DNA of 64,000 nt from Hydractinia symbiolongicarpus (taxonomy: Eukaryota > Cnidaria > Hydrozoa > Anthoathecata > Hydractiniidae). Within the stretch, counting starts at the first letter, position 1. Every line of letters starts with the position of its first letter. A model generated the notes under the pieces. It was not told the origin of the DNA, made no database searches, and worked only from the letters and a program-made list of their open reading frames with translations. Location: NCBI RefSeq assembly GCF_029227915.1, contig NC_079879.1:8804001-8868000 (forward strand), read 5' to 3'. This document shows positions 52,332 to 64,000 of the stretch, piece after piece. The translations under genes were made by a program, and so were the position numbers.

Positions 52332-52467
52332 CCATATAATAACTGTTTATTTCAGGCAATACTTTTGAATATTGACCTCTGTCGCGTATTGTCCTCACAA
52401 GCTCGGGCAATACTTTAATGTCGGTCAATATTCTTCAGTATTGCCCTCATAAACAGTTATTATAGGG
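52332..52467. repeat. Fold-back inverted repeat, copy 2
   Basis: Same fold-back as 50317-50452, carried along in the tandem duplication. Confidence 0.8.
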
Positions 52468-53044
52468 TTGTTATTTTGATGAATAATAAAACCATAGGAA
52501 TTTGGGAAAATAAATAGACCATTCTGGTTTACAAAATAAATATAAAAAAATGATCTTATTTTATTGCTCAATTCCGAATTACTGCGTATTATGAATAAGC
52601 TTTCTTTGCTCCCAGTGGCCGTTGTTTGTCTGCGTTGTTTGGCTCAAAACCTTGTACAGTATAAATACAAAGTTGAACATACATCTCTTCCATTATTTGT
52701 GAAGTATTTTATATGTAGTAGAAGTTATTAGGGTATTAAGTTTCTTGTTATATAGTGATATTCAATGTTCTTATTAGAGCATACCAATTAGATAAAGAAT
52801 ACGAATAAAATGATTTGATATTGGGAAATGGAATTCATTGAATATATATATATATCGGAAAAACAGATACATTATATTCCTAGGAATATTGGTTTCAAAC
52901 TTAAACATAAAAACATCAGATTTTATAATAAAATAAAATATAAATTATTGATGTGATCCTCTAGTTTCCATAGTGGCTCCCAAACTTTCTTCGATACATC
53001 TAATAGCAGTTGCCAAATTTTGCTGTTTTTTCTGCTTCAATTGA

Positions 53045-54389
53045 ATGTATTAAATAGGGATGCAGTTTTTGCAAAAATATTTTGTTTTCTTCTGACTACA
53101 AGGTATTCTTAATGAAATATGGAGATTGCTTATTTTGCAGTGTTGGGACAAATGATTTATCGAAATTTGTGTAAATTGGTTTTGGATAATTTTCTAATAC
53201 ATTATTTTCACCTGAGCTATTTTTTACAGATAAGGGGACAGACCTGGTGACAAGGATGTATACCAATCACCTAGTTGTAGGACTAATCACCTTAATGTAG
53301 GTGTGACATGTATTCAACAAGGCGTGTGTAATTAATTTTTAAAGCTATTAGCATTGGAGATAATGCATAAAAAACTTTTTTTTTGCTGTTGTAGGTTTTT
53401 TTAGTAGCAGAGATGTTTTTTTCCATTCCTTTTTTCATAAATTGGTTGAATGCTTTTCTTGAGTAGAAAATTTCTTCGAATTTGCCATAAAGTTGTCTCA
53501 TATATATCCATTTAGGTTTTAAAAAAAGGATTGCGTTCTGTTGACATTTATGGGCAATGAACGGTTCCTATAAATGAAGGTGCTTCTTCCAAATAATTAT
53601 TTGATCTAACTTTTTATATTTAGGATAAAATTTTAATTGTTTAATCAGTTTTTTGATCATCTTCTGTATATATTTTAACACCAAAAAGATTTGATACAAA
53701 AACGTGTTTTCTTTATCGCAGTGTAGTCCTGAGTTTACAAATATTGTTAGCCATGAGCCAGGCTAGTACTTCATTAATGACTCAATGAGTCAGAAATTTG
53801 TTTTGTTTGGTCATTTATAAGTTGAAATCTAAGTGAATTGATTTCCGTGTAGAATTATTTTCTGTGTAGTTATCAAACACTCCACCAACTGCTTTGTAAT
53901 TATGTTAATTGAATTTTTTTACCAGTGGTATTAGTCAGCAGAACTTGATAAAAAGGAAAACAGGTATTTGTGTCTTGCTGTGCTGCTTTTTGAAAAGTAT
54001 CTAGGTGTAATCAATGACCTTGTAACATGGCTTAATGATTACATGTGGTACCATAGTTTATGCATGGATGATATCAGTGTTTTTTTCTTATTTTTCTTAT
54101 TTAAACTTAGCGTTTTAACTAAATGTAGGAATAATATTTAACACACGGTTCTGATAAACCTTCATCTACCTTCGGATAAGCTATATAACCGCATCACTAG
54201 CATTTTGCTGCACATGGTATAGTGAGTTTGTCTGCAACTACTAGCTCTGGGCACTGTAGTTTAAATCCTGCTCACTACCGAACATTGTGTCAATGATGCA
54301 CAAAGTAGCTCTACAACTTATTTTTCTTGTTAAAATAATTTTGAATTTTTGTGTTTAATGCAATCCAGTTTTTATGAGAATAAATCTAA
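53045..54389. other. Intergenic region before the GPAT-like gene
   Basis: No supported exon. AT-rich, with a short ORF of no recognisable similarity at 53292-53501 on the minus strand. The promoter and 5' leader of the next gene are expected toward the right end. Confidence 0.5.
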
Positions 54390-57300
54390 ATGGAGCCATT
54401 AGATGTAAGAGTGGAAGATGTAATCAAGAAATGGGAGAAGCATTCTTTGCCCATGCAACAGGACACAAGGGATGAATCTTGGTACAAAATTGGAAGTAGT
54501 AGCATACCTGTGGACTTTACAATAAGGAAAAGAAGAAGATACAAATCTAAATTTTCCAGTCAACAGGTTGTATTTAAAACTATATATCTAATTGTATAAT
54601 TAGCTAAAAAGTTTCGCATAAAATTGTCTAAAAATTTTAATCATATATTTGTAAATTATCTAAAAAGAAATAGCTATATGGTAGCTTAGCTGCGCGAGTA
54701 GCGAGACGCATGCAATGCAGTATAAAAAGCTGTTGTTTGTCTGTTGATCAAAGCAAAGTCATGTTAAACGATGCACAAAAACTTTGAGCTAAAAATAGCA
54801 AATAGGATATATGTTTATACACTTTGCTGCAATGTGCAATTTTTTTTTTAAGTTGCACATTTTTTATCTTAATATAACAGATGTTTGTGCATGGGTCATG
54901 TGATTGCAAAACAAAATATAATTTGCCAAAGTAAAATACAAGTTTACCAATGTAAAGCACGTATATGACAGTTGATGTCAGCATTTCCTTGCTGTTTATA
55001 CCTCATTGGTACCTGGTTTCCCTTAGTAAACACAATATAAGGACTTGATATATTAGTTAAGCAAGTAACAAGTAAAATACCGATAGAAAACCAATTAATT
55101 CAATCATAAACGGTCGTTCAGTTAAGGATGTATCTGTCAGTTTGGTCAATATTGCAATCACCTTAGTATGAGGAAAGTTGATGACTTAAAACCTGTGGGG
55201 CTCTGATGAAATCTGCATAAAAATTTTAAGAGAGGGTAATAGAATTTTTTAAAACCTTATTAATTTGGACTAAATAATAACAGATATGTAGGCAAAACAG
55301 TTTTTAGTCAAATGTATTGTAAAGATTTCTTCTTTCTTTTGATCTACAATTTTTTTTGTTATAAGTTTTTAAGAAGTTAATAATAAGCAAATAACATATT
55401 TATGTTTTGATTTTGTCAGAATCCATATGTAGATGTAACATCACAAATTCAAAGAAAATTTCGGTTAATACCCCCAACACTAAAGACAGATATTCAACAT
55501 TATAAAATCAAGCAGTGTAAACAGTGTAAGGTGAGTTAAACTCATTTTAGGATAAACTGACATGTTGAAAAGCAACTTTAACCCTGAAACACTAAGCCAT
55601 GTAAGACACAAAAATAGTAATAGAAAAGTTCCACCATTAACTGTATATTTATTTTTGGTGTTGCAAAAGCATATGGGCCAGAGTACCCAAAAATCTGTTT
55701 GTGTTTATAATGCTTCACGTTGCCAAAAAACAATGTTTAAAGAGTATTATAAATGTTTCTGCAAGTTTTGTAATCATTGCTGTTGAACAACTGGTATGAA
55801 TAAGTGTAATCTATTGTACACACTTTAACCGGATGTTTCTTCATAGTAATACTTAGACAAACCAGAATCAATGGGTGGAGATATCTCTTACCTTCAGTTA
55901 ATAAATTTTCACAAAGGCTTATTTTGGGGAGGTCCAAAAAATGAATTTAACAACATAAATATCCCTAAAGCACTAATGATTAGATATCTCACTAAAGATT
56001 TTTTTGCAAATGAATCATTTTTAGGTTTTTTGCCAAAAATTATTTTAGTGAATCTACTAGCATTCTTTTTGCTTTTAATTTATTTCAGTAAGGTGGCCTC
56101 TTAAAATCACACAACCTGTCATCATTTGTATCAATTACAAATAAATTTTAATGCTAAAAAAAGGAAAGAAGAAACAAAAAATCCTTTGGTTATTTTAAGG
56201 AATTTTAAAAAAATTTTTTTTAAAAACTTAGATTAATTATTCGGGAACTTAACCCTTTAGGATATTTTACGAGACAAATTTTGTCAATATAGACAAAATT
56301 CACAAAAGCTTGAGATATTTTATTTATTCACAAACATTAGACAACTGTCATAATGGCCAGTCAACATTCTTAGATGTGTTTTGCCCATTGTGACCATGAC
56401 GATGAGTGAAAATCGAGTTGATTAAAAGTTTGCTAATTAAATGTAAATTTTCCAGTGATGATTCTAGACCGTGTCTGTTAATTAATGAAAGTATTTATAA
56501 AAAGATAATTTTTTGGTTGATAAAGGTGTTTTTTTTGACATTTCCCTTAATTTTAGCTTCCATTTTTCAGACTATTGTTTTAGAACGATGACCATGTCTC
56601 ATTACTGACTGTTATTTGCTGACACTCTTTCATTTTCACATTTCTTTGCAGAATTTGTTACAATACACATCTTTCAGTAATGAAGTAAACTTACAGAGTG
56701 AAACAAGAGAACTTTATCAAAATTCAAACACAAGGTAAATTATGTTTCTGATCTTGCATTTTTATCAAGCACTAATTAGATATAGCATTAAAAGGCAACA
56801 CATTTAACATAGGTTAGAGCTGCGTTTGTTGCGTATTTGAGATTTCTGACTGGTAGTAGTTTTCTTCATGAACGTAGCACTAACCACGTTTTTTTTCCTT
56901 TTTACAGAATTGTCAAAGGAAATGATTGTAAGTTGTACATGTTTGTAAAATCTTTTTATCGATATACATATTAAATCTACTAAATGTAATTATTTATGAT
57001 ATAGCTACTATCACTATTTATCAAAAGTTAAAAAAGTCATTTTTCAGGTGAGAGTAATTCATCTTATCCATATTGTAAAATTATTTTTATGTTAGAGTTA
57101 ATTTTAAAAAGAAATCTGTTTAGCAGGAGGCTTTAGGTTGAACATTTTCTTGCATTGATTGCATTTATGTGACAATAACTTCACTCTGCTTTAACATGAC
57201 TAGGCTGACACTATTTTATCTATATTATATTTATTTGCAGCAGGATTCACACATGTAGGTAATTCCTGATTAAGCATATAGAGAGGCTGACTTTATCAAA

Positions 57301-60300
57301 CTGTTAACCGAAATGTTATAGAAAATGTATAGTGACGTTTGCCACACAATGTGTTGTTAAATTTTAAACACAAGTCAGGTATTTTGAAGGCTCAGCAAGT
57401 ATACTCCTTGTTATTATGCGCTTCTTTATCTATTGTGTATCTATCTACTGATGCATCAAAACTTGTTCTACGAAAGGCACAAAATATTTGCAGTGTTTGT
57501 GACATCTTTATCTTGAAATAGATTGCTAAAAATAGGAGGAGAATTGCCTATGAAGTTGAACTTGTGTTGTCAGTCACACAATCTGTGTGAAAACTTTGTT
57601 GAAATATAATGGGAAGCTTTTGAGTGGAACGTTGTTTTCTATTTTTAATAGATTTGCGTTATACCATGTTCTTGGTCAACTGAAGAAATTGTTTAGGTCG
57701 ATTTGTTTTCAAAGTCATGACTACCTCTACTTACAGCAACTGGCGAAAGTAAGAAATTGATTTTCATGTCCATTTCAACAACAGAATTACTTTCAAGCAA
57801 TCTTACGTTCTCTTTTATAGGGTTCTTCATCTTTAGTATTTCTTCATGAATCAAAGAATGCTTTTAATACCATTCTTACTTACACATATTTAGTAGCAAT
57901 GGATATGGAGGTAGAATATTTGTTCTTATTGTTGCCACCTCAGATAAAAAAAAACTCTTAGGAGTTTCTATTTTGTCAACTTTTCTTTTTAAAATTCTTA
58001 ATTTACGGATTATTTTTTGTATAAATATAAAATACTAATAGACACTAGTACATCTTATTGAGTAACAAATATCTAAAGTGACATATCCATCTGTATATTC
58101 TTTATATTGAGCAGGACATTAATAAATCTAATTATATGTTTGTTTATACGTTATTTATATGCAGTTAGTTTCGACATTTTTTAATCTTATTTTTTCTATA
58201 TAATCTACTTTTTTTTTCCTCAGGTATCGTGCACCATATTAACAGGTAACTTTTCACATACACCATGCCAGTTTGTCAGCTTTTAGTAGCAACGTAAGTA
58301 TTTTTAAATTCTCTTTTAGAAAGTGATGTTTCTTCAATTTTACTAAAGTAAGTAATGCTGTAATGCTGTATATATACATGATGTGCTTGGTGTTTTTCAG
58401 AATATAATATTGGAAAGGTTTTATTACTCTGAGAGTTGTGAAGAGCACTGTATAGATGTTGAAATCACTACTTTTAATCTCTACGCTGTTCCAGGTTTTT
58501 TTCTTATTCCAGTATTCTGCCAAATAGTCACATTTGCATAATACTAATAACCCTTTACATTAAACCAATTTTCAGTAAAATAAAAAGATTTTAATTTTTG
58601 AAATTAGTTATTCTCTTCAGCAGGACATACATACACTAAATAACCAACTGTTGGAAAGCCATTTCACTCAAAATGTTGAAGTCATTATAAAATTTATGAC
58701 ATTATTAACAGTTTAATTGTATATTATCAAGTGCTATGTGCGTTTACGACCCCCACCTCAACTGGCCTGGAGAAGCCCCTAAAAGGCCCCGTTGCAATAA
58801 AATTGAATATTGCTAGTTTAAACAATGACTTTTATTTTTGAAGGTGTCTAATGAAGAAAATGGGATTTATGTTCATTCCTACTAAGTTTGATGAAGCCGC
58901 TAGTCAGTCCGCTACTCTGGTATGTGTGTTTGTGTTCATTAACTTCATACTGTGTATGTTATATTTGTTTTGCAATATTTTTTTTTATACTTATTTAGGA
59001 ATTGATGAACTATTTAAATGTTAACAAAAATATTTGTATTCCTACACATTTTTATCAAAATGAAAACTCAGCTTCGATACTCTATAATTTATTTGATGAT
59101 ATACGAAATGACGGTAATGATTATTTTTTCTTCATATAGTGTAAGATACCGCAATACAATTAATCGCTCAGTCAATGTTATATGAAACCTTTTGATTCCT
59201 CATTTAGAATCTAGCAATGCAGAGATTTTGCAAATAGCACTATCAACAGAAACGGTAACTGATTCTATCCTTTTATTAGTATCTTATTTTCCAATTTGCT
59301 TTATTCTAATTGAGTATGTGTTAACTTCAAGGTGTATGCTCCGTGTCCTATCACTTTCTTCAATTTTGTATGGCAGCGTTATCGACATCAAAAACATGGT
59401 TTAGTGCAGCTTAATGTTTCCAAAGCTGTTAATATCAAGGTGAAATATAATTGATATTTAGATGATTTAAGGTTTTAACTCATATTAAACTGTTATCCCA
59501 CCCGAACAACTGGGTCTATTAAATCAAGCAATTTTGGTATGGATATTTTGTAGTTAGTTTTTAGTATGTATTTTTTACTTTAAGTTAAATTCTGCATTAT
59601 AAATCCTGAAACTGAGATTTAGTATAGGAACGTTTCTTGTGCTGTACATGTTTTTTTAAAAGCATTGCAATTATAAACATATCTAGACTTAAATAAGGGA
59701 AAATTTTAAACATATGGTAAGCATTATGCCGAGCCTTTAAACAATAATCTTTTTCCTGTATGTTTTTTTTTTTTTACTATGAAAGAAAAAAAGAGGAATA
59801 CAGTACACATTACTTTATAGCTTGACCTTGTTCATTTGAAAAATTTACATATTCATGGAAAATTTATTTTCATTGTTGTTTTTATTATTTTTAATATTCT
59901 ACACGGTTTTTGTGAATACTTAGGATACATGTCAGAATTTTTCCAAAGGGGGATTTTTCGACGAAATTAAGCATGTTTTCAGCCTGATTCGACTGCTTTT
60001 CATAAGCATATCCTATTAAATTTTTTTTGTAATGAGCATCTTGGAAGCATTAATTGAGCCTTATTAAGATCTCGGTGTAAGCATATCTCAGCCAGATTTT
60101 GGATTTTTCATTGCGAATAAAAAAAAAATGTAATGCGCATATCGGATTGAAGGTTGATATTAGAGCAATTTAATGGTCATTTTTGGAACACAAATTTTTG
60201 TTTTTTGTTCTGTTTTTGATGAGTTTAATTAAACATGTAATTTTGTTTTAGTCACTGTTAAAACTTGCAGCTAGTATAAATAATCAAGTGTCGTGTGATG

Positions 60301-63300
60301 AAGAAAATGCCATAATATCAAGACATTTAAATTTTGGTAACATAAATTTTTGCATTTTTATGTCAAGTTATTAATATTTCTAACACTTCATCAACACCAA
60401 TTCATTAAGGATGTTTTCAGATATCTTTCTTATAAGGAGGAGAGGGAGCAATATATTTAAAAACATGGAGATATTTCTAAACATTAAAGTTTACGAAGGA
60501 AAACTAATTCTTCAAACAATAAACCGTATTCGTAATAATTTTTCAAGCGTTTTAGTGCACACGTATAAAAAGGTTTGTTACTGCGCGAAATTTAGTACAG
60601 AAACAACAATTAATGCGTTTTGCGCGAAAATTATTACACGCAAGTAACACTAGTTGTAGTACTTGTATATTGTTTAGCATGCTGAATTTTATTATTTTTC
60701 CTTCACTTGGGGGAGGTGGAAGGAATTTAATTGCGCGAAAATTAGTACGCGCAAAAATTAGTACGCGCAAAAATTAATACGCGCGAAAATTAGTACGCAC
60801 AAAATTAGTACGAAGAAAAAGTAGTACGAAGAAAATTAGTACGAAGAAAATAGACACGTATATTATGGAAAATTGAGATGGCGAAAACGTTATACCACTC
60901 TATGGTGCATTTTTGCTGCATTGGAATGCACTACATATTACCAACATTTACATGTGTTGATTTAGATTTTCTACAGACTGGTGTGATACTTCCATCAAAT
61001 ATGTTAGCATATCTATTGCTGGTGAAATTTCGTACACCAACTCATTTCGATGATCTGGTGATCTCAATGCAAGTATTATGGGAAGAGATTAAGGGAATGG
61101 AAAAGTAAGCTTTTAATTCCACCAGCATTGATGTGTAGCTTTTTCGTTTTGTTATATAAACATCCGTTCTTCTGCACTTGGAAACACCCCCTTTCAGTAA
61201 TGCTCTTTTTAACCCAACCCAAAATATGTCGCACGAAGTTGCCACATATTTTGGGTTGAAAATTGAGATTTGAGGCAAATCCTCAAAAATCTATGTATCA
61301 TAATATTTGCCAAATAAATCCCCCCCTCCTGAACCCACAACCCTGTAGCACCATTTCGTAATTTCATGTCAGCTTAAAGGTAGAAAAAAATAGTCGTGGT
61401 TAAAATCTTCATAGGAGCTATCATGTTAGTTCTGTATGTTAAAGAGAGTATTGTTTTTGTATTTCAGATTTACAGGTTTTACAGGTGATATCAGAGTGAT
61501 TACAAAGCACGCGATTGATATGCTCTCTACGCAACAGTTAATTACAGTCGAAGACAATTTGATCAACCCTTCTCTTCATGTACTATCCACAGCAAATAAA
61601 CTTGACCAGGTTGCAATGAAGGTGAATAGAGAATCTTTCTTAGTTGTTTTGCATTAAATGTGTTAATTTTCGTGGACGTTTTTTGACCTGAAAATGCCTG
61701 AAGTTTTCTTAAATTTTTTCTTAATTTTTATTCCTCTAATTTCTTTATTATATTTATAAATAGTATATATTTTATTTGAGACATCTTTTTTTGTACTGAA
61801 GAAAAAAGACTTCTGTTATTATTAGGATAAAACTTTGTTAGGATGTATATTTGATTAAAAAAAGAACTTGATTGTATTGTGTTTACGAAAATTATGGTGA
61901 TTTAGTAACTGTAAATATCAAGGTCTCTTAAAATTCGACCTTAAAACACTGAGGCCGGGAGTTTTCTTTAAATTTTCTTAAGATTTTAGGGTTTTTGAGG
62001 CTCGTTTTCTTATAAAAAAACAAACGTGTATTTAATTTTCCCAACGAATATTTTATTGATTTTTTAATTTCGCAACGATCATTAATAAATAACGTGAATA
62101 TAGTCGGTTTGTAGAGAAAAAAGTGTACATTAGGTAATCTATTGAATTTCTAATCAATCAAAAATTTTATCAGCTCTGATAAAAAATGAGAATTGTTTTT
62201 GCTAGGAATTTATTGTGTTATCCATCGTTTAGGTTAAACAATTATTGCTGCCACGATGCATTGTGGGTAAGTATCTAACAGAGCAATTCTCATGTAGCTA
62301 TTTTGATTACAGAGTTTTATACGTAGTTTACCTATATAGTCCAACAAATTATGAGTTCACTTTTTTAGTATCAGGTAATCTTCGAAAGAAAAAGCCTTAA
62401 GTTGAAATCTCAATTTATAGAGAACATTTTTGTGTTTATAGAGAGCGCCTGCGGACATAAATACTTGCAAAAGATAGTCACGTTCAAATGTATTTCAAGT
62501 TGTCTGTGTTTCTATTAACTTATAGCTTCATCCATCGTTGCTTGTCTTGGTGGTGTAAATAAAATGAAGCAAGGAAATGGAGAAGCTTTACAATGTGAAA
62601 GTTCGCAGGTTCGTTTATTTTCTGTTGACAAATATGACAAAGAGTATGATGCGCCTAAGTTCTATTTTAAGCTTGTCAAATCAATAAATCTAACGAAAAA
62701 TTCAACGTTTTTTTTTGGAAGTTACAAATTTTACTGTAATTTGGATTATCCCCCCCAGTATGCACAAAAAAGAGGTTGCAAAACATTTGTCATGTTTTTG
62801 TGGAGCTATGAATCTGTATATATGGAAAACTGTTGCAGTACGCCGACGCTTGAGGTTTCGGATTGGCCGTTTAATTAAGGAGTAGTAGAGTTCAATTAAG
62901 TTCCCCTTCTGCAATAACCGCTTCTTCGAAGAGGGGGTATTTATTTGAGATAAGGACGCTTATTCAATATATTGCAGAATAGTAATTTTGTGTTACTACC
63001 TAAAAGCACAAAGTGAAAAGTATAAAGTGAAGATTGAGCTTGAGAAGAATGTACATCCACTGAGCAAATTGGAAAACGTTATCATATATATTTAGTTTAC
63101 TTTGAGTGGATTGTAACTTGATAAAGAATATTTCGATATGGAAAAATACGATCCTCTTATTCCCGAAATGATACAGTATTCGACATTTGGGAAAGTGTAG
63201 CAAGATATGCTTCAGGTATCAAATTAATGACAAGCGCATAACGCTTGAATTGTAAGAACGGAACCTTGGACAATACCTCAACCTGTTTTTTTATAGTTTT

Positions 63301-64000
63301 TGAATTGCAGGGTTATGTTAGAATTCTAACAACCGTGTCTGTTGGCTCAATACTGATCCCTTTCAATACTGATCCCTTTCAATACGGACGTAGGTCTCTC
63401 ATTGGCATCTCATTGACTGCATTAATAGAACCTGAGGAATAGACTGGTTGATCAGTTATCACTATGAATGATTATATGTTATTTAGGTGCTAAAAGCTGC
63501 AGAGTTTATTTCTGAGATGTTGGCCTATATGTTGGATTACTCTTGTGTAAGTGACATTCTCCAAGATTTTTCTTAAGCAGGTAATTACCAATATCAAATC
63601 GCTACTAGCTGATGTCTGTCTGTTTTTGTTTTGTTCATGACTTTAAAAACTTACACCTGTTTTTTTTTTTACTTTCTTAGTCTTTCAACTTGATAACAGA
63701 AGATCTCGTGGACATCATGGAAACATTTGTGACAATGAATGTATTAAATAAGAATGAAGTAAGACTTCCATTACGTTAAATCACCTTTTTCTCCTTCCTT
63801 ATCGCTTTATTTCATTTGCTTTTGTAAAAAACTGTTTTTCTTTTTCTTTTCAGCAATCTTACGACGATGTAGCACACCAAAAATTAGTTCAAAGTTTTGC
63901 TTACAATTCCGGTTGGAATAATGATAACGATGATGATGATGATGATGACGTATGGGGTGGTGCTAGTGTTGATAAAGGACAGGAATACTCGGTAACAGAA
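54390..64000 (+). CDS. GPAT1/GPAT2-family protein lacking acyltransferase motifs (24 exons, runs off right edge)
   Basis: Exons: 54390-54566, 55420-55530, 56652-56734, 56908-56927, 57048-57090, 57241-57258, 57652-57748, 57821-57910, 58224-58245, 58280-58293, 58401-58487, 58621-58710, 58857-58919, 58999-59113, 59208-59254, 59332-59439, 60252-60336, 60966-61104, 61468-61621, 62233-62266, 62526-62608, 63487-63546, 63681-63758, 63854-64000. Phases agree over 655 codons. Landmarks against mammalian GPAT1: LGQLKKLFRSICF before motif I; FMTLLTKMGFMFI at motif II; HGLVQLNVSKAVNIKSLL; SNMLAYLLLVKFRTPTHFDD; GFTGDIRVITKHAIDML; CIVASSIVACLGGVNK; an acidic stretch before the C-terminal part. At motif I the family HX4D reads SKNAFN (residues 194-199). 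Motif II lacks its Arg (GFMFIPT) and motif III has no EGTRSR (YQNENSAS near 324-331). So it is a GPAT-fold protein without the chemistry. Exons 57048-57090, 57241-57258 and the donor at 58487 are the least certain. Confidence 0.78.
60728..60853 (+). repeat. Short tandem repeat of GCGCGAAAATTAGTAC units
   Basis: About seven copies of a 16-18 base unit (GCGCGAAAATTAGTAC, later degrading to GAAGAAAATTAGTAC). Related single motifs occur at 60580-60650 (GCGCGAAATTTAGTAC, GCGCGAAAATTATTAC). It sits in the GPAT-like gene intron just before exon 60966-61104. Confidence 0.8.
61215..61258. repeat. Perfect 15-bp inverted repeat
   Basis: CAACCCAAAATATGT (61215-61229) and its exact inverse ACATATTTTGGGTTG (61244-61258) are separated by 14 bases, in an intron of the GPAT-like gene. 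Could be a small mobile-element remnant or a hairpin in the transcript. Confidence 0.85.

Larger units (their letters stand above)
51030..53044 (+). repeat. Tandem duplication, copy 2 (2015 bp)
   Basis: Second, apparently perfect copy of 49015-51029, in direct orientation. Unique sequence resumes after ATGT at about 53048 (ATTAAATAGGG). Confidence 0.95.

Overview
The window is eukaryotic nuclear DNA from an invertebrate animal. It is strongly AT-rich, its genes are cut into many small exons separated by GT-AG introns, and it is littered with transposable elements. Nothing bacterial is present (no operons, no Shine-Dalgarno sites). A cnidarian, probably a hydrozoan, fits the composition and the divergence of the proteins, but this is an inference and the species cannot be fixed from the sequence alone.

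Layout. (1) 79-5680, minus strand: the 5' part of EIF2AK3/PERK, the ER-stress eIF2-alpha kinase, in 14 phase-consistent exons (821 codons), running off the left edge inside the kinase domain. (2) 7936-33954, minus strand: a complete FANCI (Fanconi anaemia ID2 complex) gene. I could assemble 49 exons into one continuous 1347-residue frame with an initiator Met and a stop. A full-length but dead Ty1/copia element with target-site duplication sits in one of its introns, and a second copia relic in another. (3) 34000-41200: a gene-free interval with a CACTA DNA transposon, other non-autonomous inverted-repeat elements and minisatellites. (4) 41180-49515, plus strand: two tandem paralogues. The first is BTB-BACK (589 aa). 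The second is BRCT-BRCT-BTB-BACK (783 aa), an architecture I do not recognise from any described family. (5) 49015-53044: an apparently perfect 2015-bp tandem duplication that copies the 3' end of the second gene. (6) 54390-64000, plus strand: 24 phase-consistent exons of a GPAT1/GPAT2-family (glycerol-3-phosphate acyltransferase) protein in which every catalytic motif is lost. It runs off the right edge.

The genes do not form a pathway in the bacterial sense. PERK (ER stress) and FANCI (crosslink repair) are conserved housekeeping or stress genes. The two items most likely to be new biology are the BRCT-BTB fusion with its BRCT-less tandem sister, and the catalytically degenerate GPAT-like protein. 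The latter resembles in kind the GPAT2/minotaur proteins known for a piRNA-pathway role that does not depend on acyltransferase chemistry.

Exon borders were set by hand from GT-AG sites, reading phase and remembered similarity to the human proteins. No alignment or RNA data were available.
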